Assembly: GCA_947631405.1 (NCBI GenBank)
Contig: CANRLC010000007.1
Coordinates: 1 to 64,000 of the forward strand
Source of the DNA: an uncultured Clostridia bacterium
Lineage (GTDB): Bacteria; Bacillota; Clostridia; Christensenellales; Aristaeellaceae
Direction: 5' to 3'
DNA length: 64,000 bases
The notes beneath the pieces were generated by a model that saw nothing but the letters and a program-made list of their open reading frames with translations, did not search any database and was not told the origin of the DNA. Positions 37,388-45,307 of this stretch are shown one piece after another. Position numbers and translations under genes: made by a program. The stretch's first letter is position 1, and each line of letters starts with the position of its first letter.

Positions 37388-38304
37388 AGGATTTGAAGGC
37401 ATTCATGGACGTCACCCCGGAGATCGAGGAGGCCGTGCGTGCGGGCAAGCCCGTCGTCGCGCTGGAGAGCACCATCCTCAGCCACGGCATGCCCTATCCC
37501 GAGAACCTCGGCTTCGCGCGCGAGGTCGAGCGCGTCATCCGCGAGCAGGGCGCAGTTCCGGCGACGATGGCGGTCATCGACGGCCGCCTCAAGGCGGGGC
37601 TGACCGAGGCGGAGCTTTTGCGCATGTGCGAGGCGAAGGGCGTGCTCAAGGTGAGCCGCCGCGATCTGCCCATCGTGGTCGCGCAGAAGCTGACGGGCGC
37701 GACGACCGTCGCCACGACGATGATCCTCTCTCAGATGGCGGGCGTGCGCGTGTTCGCGACGGGCGGCATCGGCGGCGTCCACCGCGGCGGCGAAAACTCG
37801 ATGGACATCAGCGCCGATTTGCAGGAGCTGGCGCACACGCCGGTCGCGGTCGTCTGCGCGGGCGCGAAGATGATTCTGGACATCGGGCGCACGCTCGAAT
37901 ATCTGGAGACGATGGGCGTGCCCGTGCTGGGCCTCGGCACCGACGATTTCCCGGCCTTCTACTGCCGCAAGAGCGGCTTTGGCGTCGATTACAACGCGCA
38001 CACGCCCGCGGACGTCGCGCGTATCGCGCACGCGAAGTGGAGCATGGGCTTGGGCGGCGGCCTGCTGATCGGCAACCCCGTCCCGGAACGCTACGCGATG
38101 GACTTTGACGAGATGTCCGCCGTGATCGACCGCGCGATGGCGCAGGCCGAGGAGGCGGGCGTGCGCGGCAAGGACATCACGCCCTTCCTGCTGGCGCACA
38201 TCGTCGAGCTGACGGGCGGCGACAGCCTGAAGACGAACATCCAGCTCGCCTACAACAACGCCCGCGCCGCCGCGCAGATCGCGGTGGAGCTGGCGAAGCT
38301 GTGA
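37384..38304 (+). CDS. psuG: Pseudouridine-5-prime-phosphate glycosidase
   Basis: 306 residues. VVALESTILSHGMPYPENL, GAVPATMAVIDGRLKAGL, KVSRRDLPIVVAQKLTGATTVATTM and FATGGIGGVHRGGENSMDISADLQELA are all PsuG family signatures, including the lysine and metal-binding residues of the active site. It cleaves the C-C glycosidic bond of pseudouridine phosphate to uracil and ribose 5-phosphate. With psuK it lets the cell recycle pseudouridine from RNA turnover or the environment. Confidence 0.96.
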   Translation: MKDLKAFMDVTPEIEEAVRAGKPVVALESTILSHGMPYPENLGFAREVERVIREQGAVPATMAVIDGRLKAGLTEAELLRMCEAKGVLKVSRRDLPIVVAQKLTGATTVATTMILSQMAGVRVFATGGIGGVHRGGENSMDISADLQELAHTPVAVVCAGAKMILDIGRTLEYLETMGVPVLGLGTDDFPAFYCRKSGFGVDYNAHTPADVARIAHAKWSMGLGGGLLIGNPVPERYAMDFDEMSAVIDRAMAQAEEAGVRGKDITPFLLAHIVELTGGDSLKTNIQLAYNNARAAAQIAVELAKL

Positions 38305-38318
38305 TACTTTTCTCAGAT

Positions 38319-38466
38319 TAAAATCTTTGTGTGCTGCAAAGCACAGGATGGGGTCTGGGGACAATGTCCCCAGACAGGGTTTGGGGCGGTAGCCCCAACG
38401 TACCCCCAATCGCGAAGCGATTGCCAAATGTAGCCCGGAAGCGAAGCGATCCCGGGCGGGTTTGTT
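38319..38466 (+). repeat. Multi-hairpin dispersed intergenic element
   Basis: Five consecutive hairpins: GTGCT/AGCAC (38331-38344), TCTGGGGACA with TGTCCCCAGA (38354-38374), TTGGGGC/GCCCCAA (38381-38398), AATCGC/GCGATT (38408-38422) and CCCGG/CCGGG (38434-38456). Its first part corresponds to the minus-strand element at 47-147. No promoter or gene is visible inside this 386-nt gap between psuG and the ZIP gene. Confidence 0.75.
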
Positions 38467-38576
38467 GTGAAAAGCCGCGTACTCCCGCTTTTGCTCGTCC
38501 GGCATAACCCATTAACAGAATTATAGATGATTTGATTTGAGAATAGGATGAGCGCGCTGACATCGGATCCATTCAA

Positions 38577-38612
38577 AAGGGGCCTCCGCCCATGACGGAA
38601 GCCCCTTTCCTT
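38577..38612 (+). terminator. Hairpin terminator upstream of the ZIP gene
   Basis: AAGGGGCcTCCG (38577-38588) pairs with CGGAaGCCCCTT (38596-38607), followed by a T-rich tail. It probably ends psuK-psuG transcription. Confidence 0.7.
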
Positions 38613-38690
38613 TTCTCTGCGCGCGGCGCGCGCATTTCCCAGATGAACTCGCCCTATCCTCCTCGCATAGTCTGCTTGCGAGGTGGTACG

Positions 38691-39455
38691 ATGAGGTTCG
38701 TCCTATATGCGGCGGGCGGCACGCTGTTTTGCTTTGCCATGACGGCGCTCGGCGCGTCGCTCGTGTTTTTTGTAAAGAGCCGTCTGGGCGAGCGCGCCCA
38801 GAGGCTCAGCCTCGGCTTCGCCAGCGGCGTCATGCTCGCGGCGTCGGTGTTCAGCCTGCTCGTTCCGGCGGCGGAGCAGGCGCAAGAGATGGGCGGCCTG
38901 CCGTGGCTGGTGGATACCGCCGGGCTGCTCGCGGGCGCAGCCTGCATCGCCGCGCTCGATTCGGGCATGGCGCGCGTGCGCCGCATCCGCACGGCGAGCT
39001 GCGCCGTGCGCCGCCGCGCGCTCTTCTACGCGGCGGTGACGCTCCACAACATCCCGGAGGGGATGGCCGTGGGCCTCTCCTTCGCGCTGGCGGCGCATCA
39101 GGGCGGCGCGGCGCTGGCGGCGGCCGGGACGCTCGCGCTGGGCATCGGCGTGCAAAACCTGCCCGAGGGCGCGGCGATCGCGCTGCCCCTGCGCCAGAGC
39201 GGCATGAGCCGCATGCGCAGCTTCGTGCTGGGCGCGCTCTCCGGCGCGGTGGAGCCGGTCTTCGGCGTGCTGGTGGTGCTGATCGCCTCGGCGGCGCGCG
39301 CCGCGATGCCGTGGCTCATGTCCGCCGCGGCGGGCGCGATGCTGCTGGTGATCGTCGGCGAGATGCTGCCGGACGCCGCGCGCGAGCGCTATGGCACGGC
39401 GGCGGCCGTCGCGGGCTTCGCGCTGATGATGGCGCTGGACGTCGCGCTCGGCTAG
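38691..39455 (+). CDS. ZIP-family divalent metal transporter
   Basis: 254 residues with about eight membrane helices. LSLGFASGVMLAASVFSLLVPA, VTLHNIPEGMAVGLSFALA and IGVQNLPEGAAIALPLRQSG are the metal-site helices of ZIP proteins with their HNxPEG motifs. AGAMLLVIVGEMLPDA is a third conserved helix. It likely imports zinc, iron or manganese, with direction set by gradients. GAGGTGG precedes the ATG. Its stop overlaps the converging metallophosphoesterase stop by 4 nt. Confidence 0.9.
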   Translation: MRFVLYAAGGTLFCFAMTALGASLVFFVKSRLGERAQRLSLGFASGVMLAASVFSLLVPAAEQAQEMGGLPWLVDTAGLLAGAACIAALDSGMARVRRIRTASCAVRRRALFYAAVTLHNIPEGMAVGLSFALAAHQGGAALAAAGTLALGIGVQNLPEGAAIALPLRQSGMSRMRSFVLGALSGAVEPVFGVLVVLIASAARAAMPWLMSAAAGAMLLVIVGEMLPDAARERYGTAAAVAGFALMMALDVALG

Positions 39456-40042
39456 AGATCGAGCAGATAGTAGCCGCAGGCGTTGATGACCTGCGTCTGT
39501 CCGCGCATGCGCACGCGCTTGAAATCGTAACGGTAGCTCTGATGCACATGGCCGTGGACGAACGCGCGCGGCTGCCAGCGGTCGATCAGGCGCACGAAGA
39601 CCTCGAAGCCCCGGTGGGCGAGGTCTTCGTCGTCGCCTAGATGATAGGCGGGCGCGTGCGTGAGCACGATGTCCACGCCGCCGTGGCGCAGCAGGGCGAG
39701 CGTCTTGCGCCGCACGCGCTTGGCCATCTGCCGCTCGGTGAATTGATAGGGGCCGGGCCGGTAGCGCATGCAGCCCCCCAGCCCGAGGATGCGCAGCCCC
39801 TGCACGACGACGAGCTGGTCGTCGATGCACTCGCAGCCCTCCGGCGGATGGGTCTCGTAGCGCTCGTCGTGGTTGCCGTGGATGTAGAGGATGGGCGCGG
39901 GCGTAAAGCAGGTGAGAAACGAGAGATACTCGGCGGGCAGGTCTCCGCAGGAGAGCACCAGCTCGACGCCCTCGAGCTTGTCGCGGTTGAGATGCTCCCA
40001 GAGCGTCGGCTCCGGCACGTCGGCCAGCAGAAGGATCTTCAT
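39452..40042 (-). CDS. Calcineurin-like metallophosphoesterase
   Basis: 196 residues. The dimetal motifs are ordered as expected: ADVPE (first ligand), SCGDLPAEY, GNHDE, THAPAYH and HGHVHQ. The usual D-x-H of the first motif is DVP here, so one ligand may be changed. It lacks a signal peptide and acts in the cytoplasm on an unknown phosphoester. It overlaps by 4 nt the end of the ParB-BMP fusion gene, so the two are translationally coupled and may work on related compounds. Confidence 0.82.
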   Translation of the reverse strand: MKILLLADVPEPTLWEHLNRDKLEGVELVLSCGDLPAEYLSFLTCFTPAPILYIHGNHDERYETHPPEGCECIDDQLVVVQGLRILGLGGCMRYRPGPYQFTERQMAKRVRRKTLALLRHGGVDIVLTHAPAYHLGDDEDLAHRGFEVFVRLIDRWQPRAFVHGHVHQSYRYDFKRVRMRGQTQVINACGYYLLDL

Positions 40043-42006
40043 GGCGCCGGATCCTCTGCGGCCTCGCCGGGCTTGGCTGCGGCCTGCGCGGGCGCGGCGC
40101 TCTTGCCCACGCCTTGCAGCGTGACGAGGCCGCGCGCGGCGTCGTTCAGCTCCTGACAGGCGGGCAGGCGGCCCACCACGTTCTCGGCCAGATAGTCCAT
40201 GGAGATGATCTCCTGCGGCGTCAATGCGACGTTCTCGCTCACGCGCTCCGCGCCGCTCTGATCGCGCAGCGGGCCGACGAACGGCAAAAACGCCCCGGCG
40301 CGGATGCGCTCGTGCAGCAGTTCCACCAGCCGGTGCAGCCGCTGCGGCACGCGGGAGGAGCAGACGACGTCGATGGCGTCGGTGGACATGCCCATGTAAT
40401 AGCTCAGGGCGCGGTCGGCGTTCTGCGCGCCCTCCTCGCTCCATGCGTCGATGAGGATGCTGCGCACGATGCCCTCGTACAGCCGTGCCCAGTTCCACAC
40501 GGGCACGGCCAGATTGACCGGGTCGTCGCCCTCCTGCCGGTAGAGGCCGAACGCGCGCGAGGCGACCTGCGGCGCGCGGATGTCCCGGCTGGAGAGGATG
40601 CTCGCGCCCTGCGCCCGCAGCGCCGCCTCGGGGTCGTGCCCGGGCAGCGTCGACCAGTCGAGCAGGATTTGCGCGCGCGGGTTGGTCATCTGCGCGCCAA
40701 GCGCGAACGCGTTGATCGAGGCGGGCGTGCCGTAGATGGGATAGTCGGCGATGTAGCCGATCAGGTTGTTGTCGGCCATCGCCCCGGCGATCGCGCCGAG
40801 GATGAACTTCGCCTCGTAGATCTTGAGATAGTACGAGCGCACGTTGTGGTAGCTGGCCAGCAGCGAGCAGTTGAGGATCTTGGCCTGCGGGTGCGCGGCG
40901 GATTCGCGGATGCACGCCTCCAGAAACACCGGGGACGCGGCGAAGATCACGTCGCAGCCGTCGGAAAGCAGCTCCTCCATGACCGACTGCGCCTGCTCGG
41001 CGGGCACGTCCGCGCGCAGGGTCGTCTCCACCCGCTCGCCGAACGCCTTATCCAGCGCCGCGCGGCCCAGCTCGTGCCAGTACGTCCAGCCGGAGCGGTC
41101 GGGCGAGCTGTTGTAGAGGAAGCCGCAGCGCAGCGCCCGCGCAGGCCTGAGCAGGACGGACTTGACCGACGTGACCAGCGTCTGTTTCTCGGCGGGCTGG
41201 CCCAGCAGCGCGGCGGGCTTGTTCGCCGCGGCGACAGCGAACTCCGCGCGGATGCGCTCGATGTCGCGCTTAAACTCCGCGGGCGTCTTGTCCACGCTGT
41301 CCGCGTAGCCGAAGACCTCCAGATAGATCAAAAAGGCGTTGCCCGCGGGCATCGGCGCGCGCTCGGCCTCGCTCTGCTCGTAGGCCTGCGTGAAGCGGTA
41401 GAAGCAGGATTGGAAATCGAAGAGCGCCTCGGCCGTCCACTTTTCGCCGGGGGTGTGCCCGGTCAGCGCGCACAGGCGCGCGTAGTCGCCCTCGTGCTGG
41501 AGGATGACGTGGGAGAGCTTCGTGTCCTCGTAAAACTGCAAAAACGCCTGATAGGCGCGGTAGCGCTCGGAGTCCTCGTATTCGGGAATGACGCGCGTGA
41601 CGTCCGCCTCGATGAGCGGCGCGCCGAGCCTGCGCATCACGCTCACGCGCTTGTTGCCCTCGACGACGTAATACTTGTTGTAGTATTCCAGCGCGATGAT
41701 CGGCTGGCGCAGGCCGTCCGCGAGCACGCCGTCGTAGAGCAGCGCCCACTTGATCGCGAACTCGGAGGATGGGTCGAGCAGCGGCAGGAAGCTGCGCGAG
41801 AACGCCGTAGTGCGCCCCTTGGTCGCGGTGCCGGCGATCTGGTCGGTAGCGATCTGCATCACCCCCAGCGGCACCTGCGCCATCGCGTTCAGGCGCGGGA
41901 CAAGCTCGCTGAGGACGGGCAGCATCGGGCTTTCCCCGCGCGATTGCAGCGCGTGCGCCTCGCGTAGGCCGTCGTGCCTCGCCTTGTTGTAGTCGTTGAT
42001 GCCCAT
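40039..42006 (-). CDS. ParB-like N-terminal domain fused to a BMP-family ligand-binding domain
   Basis: 655 residues with a GGGAGGG ribosome site. Residues about 30-200 resemble a ParB/sulfiredoxin-type domain: PIIALEYYNKYYVVEGNKRVSVMRRLGAPLIEADV, with EGNKR at 116-120. A helical linker follows. From about 300 to 610 it matches a BMP/PnrA periplasmic-type fold (CGFLYNSSPDRSGWTYWHELGRAALDKAFG, EAKFILGAIAGAMADNNLIGYIADYPIYG). There is no signal peptide or lipobox, so the ligand domain should be cytosolic, unlike a transport receptor. A nucleoside sensor or enzyme is possible. The C-terminal 25 residues are Ala/Pro-rich. It is co-transcribed with the metallophosphoesterase. Confidence 0.75.
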   Translation of the reverse strand: MGINDYNKARHDGLREAHALQSRGESPMLPVLSELVPRLNAMAQVPLGVMQIATDQIAGTATKGRTTAFSRSFLPLLDPSSEFAIKWALLYDGVLADGLRQPIIALEYYNKYYVVEGNKRVSVMRRLGAPLIEADVTRVIPEYEDSERYRAYQAFLQFYEDTKLSHVILQHEGDYARLCALTGHTPGEKWTAEALFDFQSCFYRFTQAYEQSEAERAPMPAGNAFLIYLEVFGYADSVDKTPAEFKRDIERIRAEFAVAAANKPAALLGQPAEKQTLVTSVKSVLLRPARALRCGFLYNSSPDRSGWTYWHELGRAALDKAFGERVETTLRADVPAEQAQSVMEELLSDGCDVIFAASPVFLEACIRESAAHPQAKILNCSLLASYHNVRSYYLKIYEAKFILGAIAGAMADNNLIGYIADYPIYGTPASINAFALGAQMTNPRAQILLDWSTLPGHDPEAALRAQGASILSSRDIRAPQVASRAFGLYRQEGDDPVNLAVPVWNWARLYEGIVRSILIDAWSEEGAQNADRALSYYMGMSTDAIDVVCSSRVPQRLHRLVELLHERIRAGAFLPFVGPLRDQSGAERVSENVALTPQEIISMDYLAENVVGRLPACQELNDAARGLVTLQGVGKSAAPAQAAAKPGEAAEDPAP

Positions 42007-42048
42007 GAACGCCCTCCCTTTCCGCGCGGCGTGCCCGCGCATCGCCTT

Positions 42049-42077
42049 ATTATAGCATCGCTCAAGCGCGCTGACAA
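42049..42077 (-). promoter_or_regulatory. Promoter of the ParB-BMP operon
   Basis: On the minus strand: TTGTCA (42077-42072), 17-nt spacer, TATAAT (42054-42049). Confidence 0.8.
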
Positions 42078-42089
42078 TGCGGCTTTTCG

Positions 42090-42118
42090 TTGATTCCGCG
42101 CGCGCGGCATGCTAAAAT
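42090..42118 (+). promoter_or_regulatory. Promoter of the Rsm22-like gene
   Basis: TTGATT (42090-42095), 17-nt spacer, TAAAAT (42113-42118). It is back to back with the ParB-BMP promoter. Confidence 0.7.
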
Positions 42119-42154
42119 AGAGGGGACGAGCGAAAAGAGAGGGGGCGTCGGGCG

Positions 42155-43117
42155 ATGGCGGAGCTGCCCGCGGCGCTGACGGCGGCGCTTTCGGATCTGG
42201 CCGAGGGACTGGACGGGCCGGGCCTTCTGCGGGACGCGCGCGCGATCAGCGAGGCGTACCGCACGCGCACGGGCTTGGGCGAGCGGCTTCTCACGCGGGA
42301 GGGCGAGGCGGCCGCCTACGCGCTCTCGCGCATGCCCGCGACCTTCGCGGCGATCCGCGCGGCGCTTTTTGAGGCGCTGCGCGCGAGCGATTTGCAGCCG
42401 CACACGCTGCTCGACTGCGGCGCCGGCACGGGCGCGGCGAGCTGGGCGGCGGACGCGCTGCTCGCGCTGCAGAGCGCGACGTGCGTAGAGCGCGAGGCGG
42501 CGATGCGCGCGGTGGGCGAGCGGCTCATGCGCGCGGGGAGCGAGGCGCTCGCGCGGGCGGAGTGGCACTCCGGCGACGTGCGCTCGGGAGAGGCGCTGCC
42601 CGGCGCCGCGCTGGTGATCGAGGGCTACATGCTCGGCGAGCTTGCGCCCGAGGATCGCCCGCGCGCCGCGCTGCGATTGTGGGAGGCGGCGCAGGAGATG
42701 CTGCTGCTCGTGGAGCCGGGCACGCCGCAGGGCTTCGCGGCGCTCTGCCAGGCGCGCGCGCTGCTCTTGGAGCATGGCGCGCAGGTCGCCGCCCCCTGCC
42801 CCAAAGGAGCGGTAAGCTGCCCCATGGTGGGGGAGGACTGGTGCCATTTCGCGGTGCGCGTGCCCCGCTCGCGCCTGCACAAGCGGCTCAAGGGCGGGGA
42901 CGCGCCGTATGAGGACGAGAAATTCGCCTATCTGGCGCTGACGCGAATTCCCGCCGCGAACGCCTGCGCCGCGCGCGTGCTGCGCCACCCGCAGATCGCG
43001 CCGGGCCGCGTCACGCTGGCGCTGTGCGAGGCGGGCACGCGGCGCGAGATCGCCGTGACGAAAAAAGACCCGCTCTTTAAGCGGGCCAGAAAGGCGAGCG
43101 CGGGGGACGCACTCTAG
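42155..43117 (+). CDS. Rsm22-like small-subunit ribosomal methyltransferase family protein
   Basis: 320 residues. A SAM-binding Rossmann core carries TLLDCGAGTGAASWAA near residue 85-100. Downstream are Cys215, Cys222, Cys230 (APCPKGAVSCPMVGEDWCHF) and Cys291 (LALCEAG), together with LHKRLKGGDAPYEDEKFAYLALTR and TKKDPLFKRARKA. This is the Rsm22/METTL17 pattern; mitochondrial members assist small-subunit assembly and METTL17 has been reported to bind a 4Fe-4S cluster at the matching cysteines. A ribosome-assembly role is inferred. GGGGGCG precedes the ATG weakly. Confidence 0.82.
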   Translation: MAELPAALTAALSDLAEGLDGPGLLRDARAISEAYRTRTGLGERLLTREGEAAAYALSRMPATFAAIRAALFEALRASDLQPHTLLDCGAGTGAASWAADALLALQSATCVEREAAMRAVGERLMRAGSEALARAEWHSGDVRSGEALPGAALVIEGYMLGELAPEDRPRAALRLWEAAQEMLLLVEPGTPQGFAALCQARALLLEHGAQVAAPCPKGAVSCPMVGEDWCHFAVRVPRSRLHKRLKGGDAPYEDEKFAYLALTRIPAANACAARVLRHPQIAPGRVTLALCEAGTRREIAVTKKDPLFKRARKASAGDAL

Positions 43118-43687
43118 TCACAGCTTGTCGAACAGCCCCGCGCCGCGCAGGGCCGGGCGCAGCGCGAAGAGCAGCACCGGCGCGACGATGAAGGAGAAGA
43201 CCGCGTTGAGCAGGCTGCCGGGCAGCTTGGAGAGCATGCTCGCCGTGACGCCGGAGAGCGTCAGGCCGTCCACGATCTGGCCGAAGATGAACGTCTTGAG
43301 CATGTAGAGGGCGACGTAGGTCAGCGCGCCTAGCACGCTGCCGACGACGATGCGCACGCGGTCGGCGCGCGTCGTCTCTTTGCTGTGCGCGGCGCGGTAC
43401 GCGATCAGCCCGGCGACGAGGGCGATCGCCCCCTTGTTGATGAAGGTGATCACGCACTCCGCGCCCCACCCGGCGACGATGTCGTACAGCCCGGAGCCGA
43501 GGCCCGCCGCGAGGAAGCCCGCGCCCGGGCCGAAGAGCAGCCCGGCGAGCACGCACAGCGCGTTGGTCATGTGCAGCTGCGTGCCCATGAACGGGATGCG
43601 CAGCATGTTGAGGACGAAGATCATCGCGGCCATCAGGCCGAGGAAGCAGACGCGCAGCGTCGGGTCGCGGCGAGCGGATTGGGACAT
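43118..43687 (-). CDS. ECF transporter S component
   Basis: 189 residues, five to six membrane helices, with AAGGAGG 8 nt before the ATG. LGLMAAMIFVLNMLRIPFMGTQLHMTNALCVLAGLLFGPGAGFLAAGLGSGLYDI is typical of ECF substrate-binding subunits. The vitamin or cofactor bound cannot be told from sequence. The energising A and T subunits are not in the window, so it likely shares them with other S components (group II). Its promoter overlaps a long inverted repeat that may be an operator. It converges on the Rsm22-like gene with no gap. Confidence 0.82.
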   Translation of the reverse strand: MSQSARRDPTLRVCFLGLMAAMIFVLNMLRIPFMGTQLHMTNALCVLAGLLFGPGAGFLAAGLGSGLYDIVAGWGAECVITFINKGAIALVAGLIAYRAAHSKETTRADRVRIVVGSVLGALTYVALYMLKTFIFGQIVDGLTLSGVTASMLSKLPGSLLNAVFSFIVAPVLLFALRPALRGAGLFDKL

Positions 43688-43744
43688 GGATAAGACCTCC
43701 TTGAGCGGGGCCGCGGCGCGGCCCCTTGCAGCGATTACGGGCGC

Positions 43745-43773
43745 ATTATACGCCCGAACTGGCATGGAGTAAA
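43745..43773 (-). promoter_or_regulatory. Promoter of the ECF S-component gene
   Basis: On the minus strand: TTTACT (43773-43768), 17-nt spacer, TATAAT (43750-43745). A short GGGCG/CGCCC palindrome (43739-43755) surrounds the -10 box. Confidence 0.7.
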
Positions 43774-43806
43774 GGGCCAGATTGCAAAAATTTGACCATG
43801 CCAGTT
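43757..43806. promoter_or_regulatory. 11-bp inverted repeat, candidate operator for the ECF gene
   Basis: AACTGGCATGG (43757-43767) and CCATGCCAGTT (43796-43806) are perfect inverted arms 28 nt apart. One arm fills the -35/-10 spacer of the ECF promoter; the other lies upstream of its -35 box. Confidence 0.7.
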
Positions 43807-43847
43807 TGCCGCGCCGCCGCGGGCTTCCCCGCGCGGGCAAAGTGTGC

Positions 43848-43853
43848 TATAAT
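43848..43853 (+). promoter_or_regulatory. Extended -10 promoter of the glycosyltransferase operon
   Basis: TGC followed by TATAAT (43848-43853), with no good -35 box. It faces away from the ECF promoter. Confidence 0.5.
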
Positions 43854-43888
43854 ATCCAAGCGAAACACCGGGGGAGGGAGGAACGCCC

Positions 43889-45307
43889 ATGCGGACGAAG
43901 AGGCGCGCATACGCGGCGGCGCTGGCGATGACGGCGGCGCTGTTCGGCCTGCAGTCGGCGCTGATGGGCCGCTGGCTCGCGCGCCTGTCCGGCGCGGGGC
44001 AGGCGCTCTCGCTGTCCCTGCTCTTTGCGCTCATCTACGGCGCGGCGATGGTCTTCTACGTCCACGCGAAGGCCCCGGGCAAGCGGGAGATGGCGTTCGT
44101 GGGCGCGTTCGCGGCGCTGGCGATGCTCGCGCGCGTGGCGCTGCTCGACTTCGTCACCGGCGATTACGAAGCGTTTTTAACCCATTGGGTGGAGTCCTTC
44201 CGCGAGGGCGGCTTCGCGATGCTCGCCGAAAACGTGGGCGATTACAACCTGCTCTACCAGTATGTGCTGCTGCTGATCGCCAAGACCCCGCTGCCCGATC
44301 TCTATCTCATCAAGCTCTTCACCGTCGCGTTTGATTTCGCGCTCGCCGCGGCGATGGCCTGCGCCGCGCGGGAGATCTGCGGAGCGCGCGCGTTTGCGCC
44401 CGTCTTCTGCGCGGCGCTCGCGCTGCCGACGGCGCTACTGGGCGGCGCGCTCTGGGGCCAGTGCGACAGCGTGTACACCTTCTTCGTGATCGCCAGCCTC
44501 GCGCTGCTCAAGAGCGGCCGGCCCGCGCGCTCGGCGGCGATGCTGGCCGTCGCCTTCGCCTTTAAGCTGCAGACGATCTTCTTCTTCCCCGTCGTGCTGC
44601 TGGCGCTGCTGCACGGGGAATACAAGCCGCGCCACGCGCTGTGCTTTGCCGCCGCGTATCTGGTCACGCTCCTGCCCGCGCTGGCGGCGGGGCGCACGCT
44701 GGGGAGCGCGCTGGGCGTGTACGCGTCCCAGGCGATGGGGCAGTATTACCACCGCCTCACCTACAACGCGCCCAACCTCTACCTGTTCTTCCCGATGCTC
44801 GAATTCGCCAACACGCAGGAGTACAGCTGGATGCGCTTCATCCCGGGCATAGACAAGGAGGGCGGCAGCGTCTACCTGCGCGAGGACTGGATGCCCGCGC
44901 TGCAAAGCGCGGCGCTCTGGGCGTGCGCGCTGCTGACGCTCGTCGCGGTCGCCTACTGGCTCCTGCACGCGCGGGAGATCACGCCGGAGATGACGCTCAC
45001 CTTCGCGCTGTTCTTCGCGATCTTCCTGCCCTTTGTGATGCCCAAGATCCACGACCGCTATTTCTTCCTCGCGGACATGCTCAGCGTCCTCTACGCCGCG
45101 CGCTGCCCGCGCAGGCGCTTCGTGCCGCTGCTGGTGGTCGGGGCGTCGCTCTCGTGCTACTTCGCCTTCCTCACGCGCCAGCGCCCGCTCGACGAGCGCT
45201 GGGGCGCGATGATGATGTTTGCGGCGCTGCTGGTCGTGGGGCATGATCTGCTCGCGCAGATGCGGCGCAACCGCGCGCTGCTCGCGAAGGGAGGCGAGGC
45301 GGCATGA
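43889..45307 (+). CDS. Multi-pass GT-C-type glycosyltransferase (mannosyltransferase-like)
   Basis: 472 residues, ten or more helices, with a GGGAGGGAGG ribosome site. FVTGDYEAFLTHWVESFREGGF in the first large loop holds the acidic catalytic motif of GT-C enzymes, and GGALWGQCDSVYTFFVIASLALL is the family's WGQxD segment. MPKIHDRYFFLADML lies near the C terminus. It should move a sugar from a polyprenyl-phosphate donor to a surface acceptor. It is followed by a related membrane protein overlapping by 4 nt. Confidence 0.8.
   Translation: MRTKRRAYAAALAMTAALFGLQSALMGRWLARLSGAGQALSLSLLFALIYGAAMVFYVHAKAPGKREMAFVGAFAALAMLARVALLDFVTGDYEAFLTHWVESFREGGFAMLAENVGDYNLLYQYVLLLIAKTPLPDLYLIKLFTVAFDFALAAAMACAAREICGARAFAPVFCAALALPTALLGGALWGQCDSVYTFFVIASLALLKSGRPARSAAMLAVAFAFKLQTIFFFPVVLLALLHGEYKPRHALCFAAAYLVTLLPALAAGRTLGSALGVYASQAMGQYYHRLTYNAPNLYLFFPMLEFANTQEYSWMRFIPGIDKEGGSVYLREDWMPALQSAALWACALLTLVAVAYWLLHAREITPEMTLTFALFFAIFLPFVMPKIHDRYFFLADMLSVLYAARCPRRRFVPLLVVGASLSCYFAFLTRQRPLDERWGAMMMFAALLVVGHDLLAQMRRNRALLAKGGEAA

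Noticed and set aside
38319..38466. CRISPR array
   Set aside because: The hairpins differ from each other and there are no regularly spaced identical repeats or cas genes.
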